Shown here: in pieces, positions 14,282 through 16,418 of the stretch
Position numbering within the stretch: the first letter of the stretch is position 1
Layout of the letters: each line of letters starts with the position of its first letter
DNA from: JAFDZV01 sp966128725
GTDB taxonomy: Bacteria; Bacteroidota; Ignavibacteria; OLB7
DNA length: 16,418 nucleotides
Assembly: GCA_966128725.1 (NCBI GenBank)
Contig: CBHYLN010000120.1
Span: 1 to 16,418 of the forward strand
Direction of reading: 5' to 3'
Made by a program: the position numbers and the translations under genes
Notes under the pieces: generated by a model
Seen by the model: the letters and a program-made list of their open reading frames with translations, nothing else
Database searches by the model: none
Told to the model about the DNA's origin: nothing

Positions 14282-15634
14282 ATGCCGTACACCATAGCTG
14301 TTGTTGGAACCGGGTACGTTGGATTGGTAACCGGAACCTGCTTTGCCGAAGGGGGGAACCAGGTTCACTGTGTCGACATCGACCCCAAGAAGATCGAGAT
14401 TCTGGAATCCGGCGGCGTGCCGATCTACGAGCCCGGGCTGGATCTGCTGCTGGAGCGGAACATCCGCGAACGCCGGATCTGGTTCACGCTGGATCTGGAA
14501 GGCGCCATCCTCCGTTCCGACGTCGTGTTCCTGTGCCTGCCCACGCCCCCGGATGAGGACGGCTCGGCCGATCTGAAGTACATCCTGGGTGTGGCCGAGC
14601 AGATCGGCGTTATCCTGAACAACCATCCCGACGCCGGCTACAAGGTGCTGGTGGATAAAAGCACGGTGCCGGTGGGCACCAGCGAGCTGGTGCGCGACGC
14701 CGTGCGCCGCAACGCCCCGAACGCCGAGTTCGATGTTGTCTCCAACCCGGAGTTCCTGCGCGAGGGATACGCCGTTGAGGATTTCATGCGCCCGGAACGC
14801 GTGGTGGTGGGCACCAGTTCCAAGCGCGCCGAGGCCATCATGCGCGAGCTGTACGAGCCCTACGTCCGCAGCGGCAACCCGATCTTCTTCATCAGCGAAC
14901 GCAGCGCCGAAATCGCCAAGTATGCCGCCAACTCCTTTATCGCGATGCGCATCTCGTTTATCAACGAAATGGCCAACTTCTGCGAGAAGCTGGGCGCCGA
15001 TATCGACGACGTGCGCGCGGCCATCGGGTCGGACTCGCGCATCGGCAAGAAATATCTGTATCCCAGCGTCGGCTACGGCGGAAGCTGCTTCCCCAAGGAC
15101 GTGCGCGCGATCCTGAAAAGCGCATCGGATTACCAGACCTCGCTGCAGGTTATCGAGGCGGTGGAGAAGGTGAACAAGCGGCAGGCGGTGCTGTTCTGCG
15201 ACAAGATCCGCGCGCATTTCGGCGGCGACCTGGCCGGGCGTCGGCTGGCGCTGTGGGGCCTGGCGTACAAGGCCAATACCGACGATACCCGCGAATCGCC
15301 GGCGTTCCGCGTGATCGACCAGTTGCTTGAAGCCGGCGTGGAGGTTGTGGCCTACGATCCCGAGGCGATCGAGGGGACGCGCCACCGCTACGGCAATCGC
15401 ATCACGTACGGGACCAGCATGTACGAAACGGCGAAGGGTGCCGACGCCCTGGTGCTCCTGACCGAGTGGAACGAGTTCCGCAACCCGGATTTCGACCGCC
15501 TGGCCGAATGCCTGAAGCAGCGGGTAATGTTCGATGGCCGTAATCTCTTCAGCACGGTGGAGATGGCCGCCCGTGGCTACACCTATTATTCGGTTGGCCG
15601 CGCGATGGTGCCGGCCGACTCGATTGCCCAATAG
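14282..15634 (+). CDS. ugd: UDP-glucose 6-dehydrogenase
   Basis: The cytosolic enzyme oxidises UDP-glucose twice with NAD+ to UDP-glucuronate, a precursor for acidic sugars in LPS, capsule or exopolysaccharide. The 450 residues carry the NAD-binding VVGTGYVGLVTGTCFAEGG (7-25), CLPTPPDEDGSADL (85-98), DKSTVPVGTS (125-134), NPEFLREG (155-162), EIAKYAANSFIAMRISFINE (210-229) with the conserved lysine at 213, and GYGGSCFPKD (264-273), where Cys269 is the catalytic nucleophile. The C-terminal domain has GLAYKANTDDTRESPA. Length is normal and all key residues are present. The close relatives GDP-mannose and UDP-ManNAc dehydrogenases share the fold, but the motif set fits Ugd best. Confidence 0.94.
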   Translation: MPYTIAVVGTGYVGLVTGTCFAEGGNQVHCVDIDPKKIEILESGGVPIYEPGLDLLLERNIRERRIWFTLDLEGAILRSDVVFLCLPTPPDEDGSADLKYILGVAEQIGVILNNHPDAGYKVLVDKSTVPVGTSELVRDAVRRNAPNAEFDVVSNPEFLREGYAVEDFMRPERVVVGTSSKRAEAIMRELYEPYVRSGNPIFFISERSAEIAKYAANSFIAMRISFINEMANFCEKLGADIDDVRAAIGSDSRIGKKYLYPSVGYGGSCFPKDVRAILKSASDYQTSLQVIEAVEKVNKRQAVLFCDKIRAHFGGDLAGRRLALWGLAYKANTDDTRESPAFRVIDQLLEAGVEVVAYDPEAIEGTRHRYGNRITYGTSMYETAKGADALVLLTEWNEFRNPDFDRLAECLKQRVMFDGRNLFSTVEMAARGYTYYSVGRAMVPADSIAQ

Positions 15635-15673
15635 TGCTTCATCCGATACGTGAGCTGAAATGCGCTGATACCG

Positions 15674-15703
15674 CTTGCACTCGCAAGTTGGATTGCGTAT
15701 GTT
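15674..15703 (+). promoter_or_regulatory. Candidate promoter with overlapping dyad upstream of the MerR-type gene
   Basis: TTGCAC (15675-15680), 17 bases, then TATGTT (15698-15703) give a sigma-70-like layout; TATGTTGG also nearly fits TAnnTTTG. A dyad CTTGC-ACTC-GCAAG (15674-15687) covers the -35 element and could be an operator, for example for autoregulation by the downstream MerR-type protein. Pattern match only. Confidence 0.3.
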
Positions 15704-15734
15704 GGGGCTTCTTCTCAGCAGCCCGTACGCGCCA

Positions 15735-16118
15735 ATGAAGGACTTGCAGATCAAGAAGCTCTATTACTCGATCAGCGAAGTCAGTAAAATGCTCGGGTTG
15801 GAGCAATACGTTCTCCGCTACTGGGAGACGGAGTTCGAGCAACTTCGCCCCCAGAAAAATCGTGCGGGCAATCGTATCTACACTGAAAAGGACATCGATG
15901 TCGTGAAGCTGATCAAGCGCCTTACGCGCGAGGATCGCTACACCATCGAGGGGGCACGCCAGGTGATGACCGCGATGGTCGCCGAAAACGGTGTGCTGAA
16001 GGAAGATGCACTCGAGGAACACTTGAGGAAGATGAAGGGGGGCACCGAGGGTCCGGCAAAAAACGAGATCCTTGCGGAATTGCGCGAAACGCTGATTCAG
16101 CTTCGAGCGAAATTGTAG
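15735..16118 (+). CDS. MerR-family transcriptional regulator (short form)
   Basis: The protein has 127 residues. The winged helix-turn-helix is YYSISEVSKMLGLEQYVLRYWETEF (10-34), followed by the wing QLRPQKNRAGNRIYTEKDIDVVKLIKRL (37-63) and the family motif RYTIEGARQVM (68-78). The rest is a short helical, charged tail suited to dimerisation, with no Cys-rich metal site or effector domain, so this is the ligand-less MerR-like type rather than a metal sensor. The ATG at 15735 begins the conserved region; an earlier ATG at 15699 would put the start inside the candidate -10 region. It stands alone between ugd and tRNA-Pro. Confidence 0.88.
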   Translation: MKDLQIKKLYYSISEVSKMLGLEQYVLRYWETEFEQLRPQKNRAGNRIYTEKDIDVVKLIKRLTREDRYTIEGARQVMTAMVAENGVLKEDALEEHLRKMKGGTEGPAKNEILAELRETLIQLRAKL

Positions 16119-16174
16119 GGTGGGGGGCAAAAGGCATCACGCACAGCCTTTGAATGTGCATGGAACATTGATTT

Positions 16175-16248
16175 CGGAGCGTAGCGCAGCCCGGTAGCGC
16201 ACTTCCTTGGGGTGGAAGGGGTCGTGGGTTCAAATCCCGCCGCTCCGA
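16175..16248 (+). tRNA. tRNA-Pro (anticodon GGG)
   Basis: A complete cloverleaf can be drawn: acceptor stem CGGAGCG/CGCTCCG, a D-arm with GCGC...GCGC pairing and the GGTA loop element, anticodon stem CTTCC/GGAAG with loop TTGGGGT (anticodon GGG, reading CCC and CCU), and T-arm GTGGG-TTCAAAT-CCCGC. The discriminator is A and the 3' CCA is not encoded, so it must be added enzymatically. Length is 74 nt. Confidence 0.96.
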
Positions 16249-16252
16249 CATT

Positions 16253-16284
16253 GAAAGCCAGCGTTGAGCTGGCTTTCGTCGTTT
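16253..16284 (+). terminator. Terminator-like hairpin after tRNA-Pro
   Basis: Perfect 10-bp arms GAAAGCCAGC (16253-16262) and GCTGGCTTTC (16268-16277) flank a GTTGA loop, followed by GTCGTTT. The T-run is short but the position, four bases after the tRNA, fits a transcription terminator. Confidence 0.65.
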
Positions 16285-16357
16285 ATGGTGGTGCCGTGTA
16301 TACAGCGCGGGCAACACCCGTGGATTGCTTCATGATGGCGCAGATGTTGAATTTTCC

Positions 16358-16418
16358 GCATCACGCATCACGCATCACGCATCACGCATCACGCATCACG
16401 CATCACGCATCACGCATC
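16358..16418. repeat. Perfect 7-bp tandem repeat (GCATCAC), cut by the window end
   Basis: Eight full units plus five bases of GCATCAC run without error to the last base. The true length is unknown. The 73 bases between the preceding hairpin and the array (16285-16357) contain no gene that I can support. There is no spacer sequence, so this is not CRISPR. Confidence 0.95.

Noticed and set aside
14261..15754. 497-codon minus-strand frame opposite ugd
   Set aside because: The plus-strand ugd has every catalytic motif; the antisense translation resembles nothing.
16128..16150. Terminator between the MerR-type gene and tRNA-Pro
   Set aside because: A 6-bp AAAGGC/GCCTTT stem exists but has a 10-base loop and no T-run; too weak to call.
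16358..16418. CRISPR array
   Set aside because: Units are 7 bp and directly adjacent, with no spacers and no cas genes.

Overview
This window looks like chromosomal DNA from a GC-rich Gram-negative bacterium of the Bacteroidota/Chlorobiota (FCB) type, possibly a Kapabacteria- or Chlorobi-like lineage. The main evidence is a TonB-dependent receptor with an N-terminal carboxypeptidase-regulatory-like domain paired with a DUF4249 lipoprotein, plus a DUF5723-type outer-membrane protein. A Kdo transferase confirms an LPS-type outer membrane. Few genes have a clear Shine-Dalgarno sequence, which also fits this group. Species cannot be assigned from the sequence alone. Except for the heptamer repeats at both edges, the window reads as ordinary host chromosome; I see no phage, IS or CRISPR.

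Layout. Positions 101-3389 (minus strand) hold a two-gene outer-membrane unit: the TonB-dependent receptor followed 22 bp later by its DUF4249 lipoprotein. Positions 3670-4878 (minus) encode a DUF4349 lipoprotein whose last ~40 codons run through a strong terminator-like hairpin. After a ~400 bp divergent gap, 5283-6878 (plus) encodes a DUF5723 outer-membrane protein. It converges on 6999-8366 (minus), an unusual stand-alone C-terminal half of the ClpB disaggregase that starts inside the coiled-coil M domain and lacks the N domain and first AAA+ module.

From 8660 to 16118 every gene is on the plus strand: plsY and gpsA (glycerol-3-phosphate supply and first acylation for phospholipids), waaA (Kdo addition to lipid A), larC (nickel-pincer cofactor synthesis, with a large histidine-rich insert), a DUF1361 membrane protein, a UDP-glucose 6-dehydrogenase and a small MerR-type regulator. 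A tRNA-Pro(GGG) gene and a terminator-like hairpin follow. The theme of this half is envelope biogenesis (phospholipid, LPS core, UDP-glucuronate), with larC as the metabolic outlier.

The window ends inside a perfect 7-bp tandem repeat (GCATCAC). The points most worth a second look are the half-ClpB with its own promoter-like upstream region, the 20-bp perfect palindrome just upstream of the TonB-receptor start, the His-rich LarC insert with its 60-bp tandem duplication, the in-ORF terminator of the DUF4349 gene, and the heptamer repeats.
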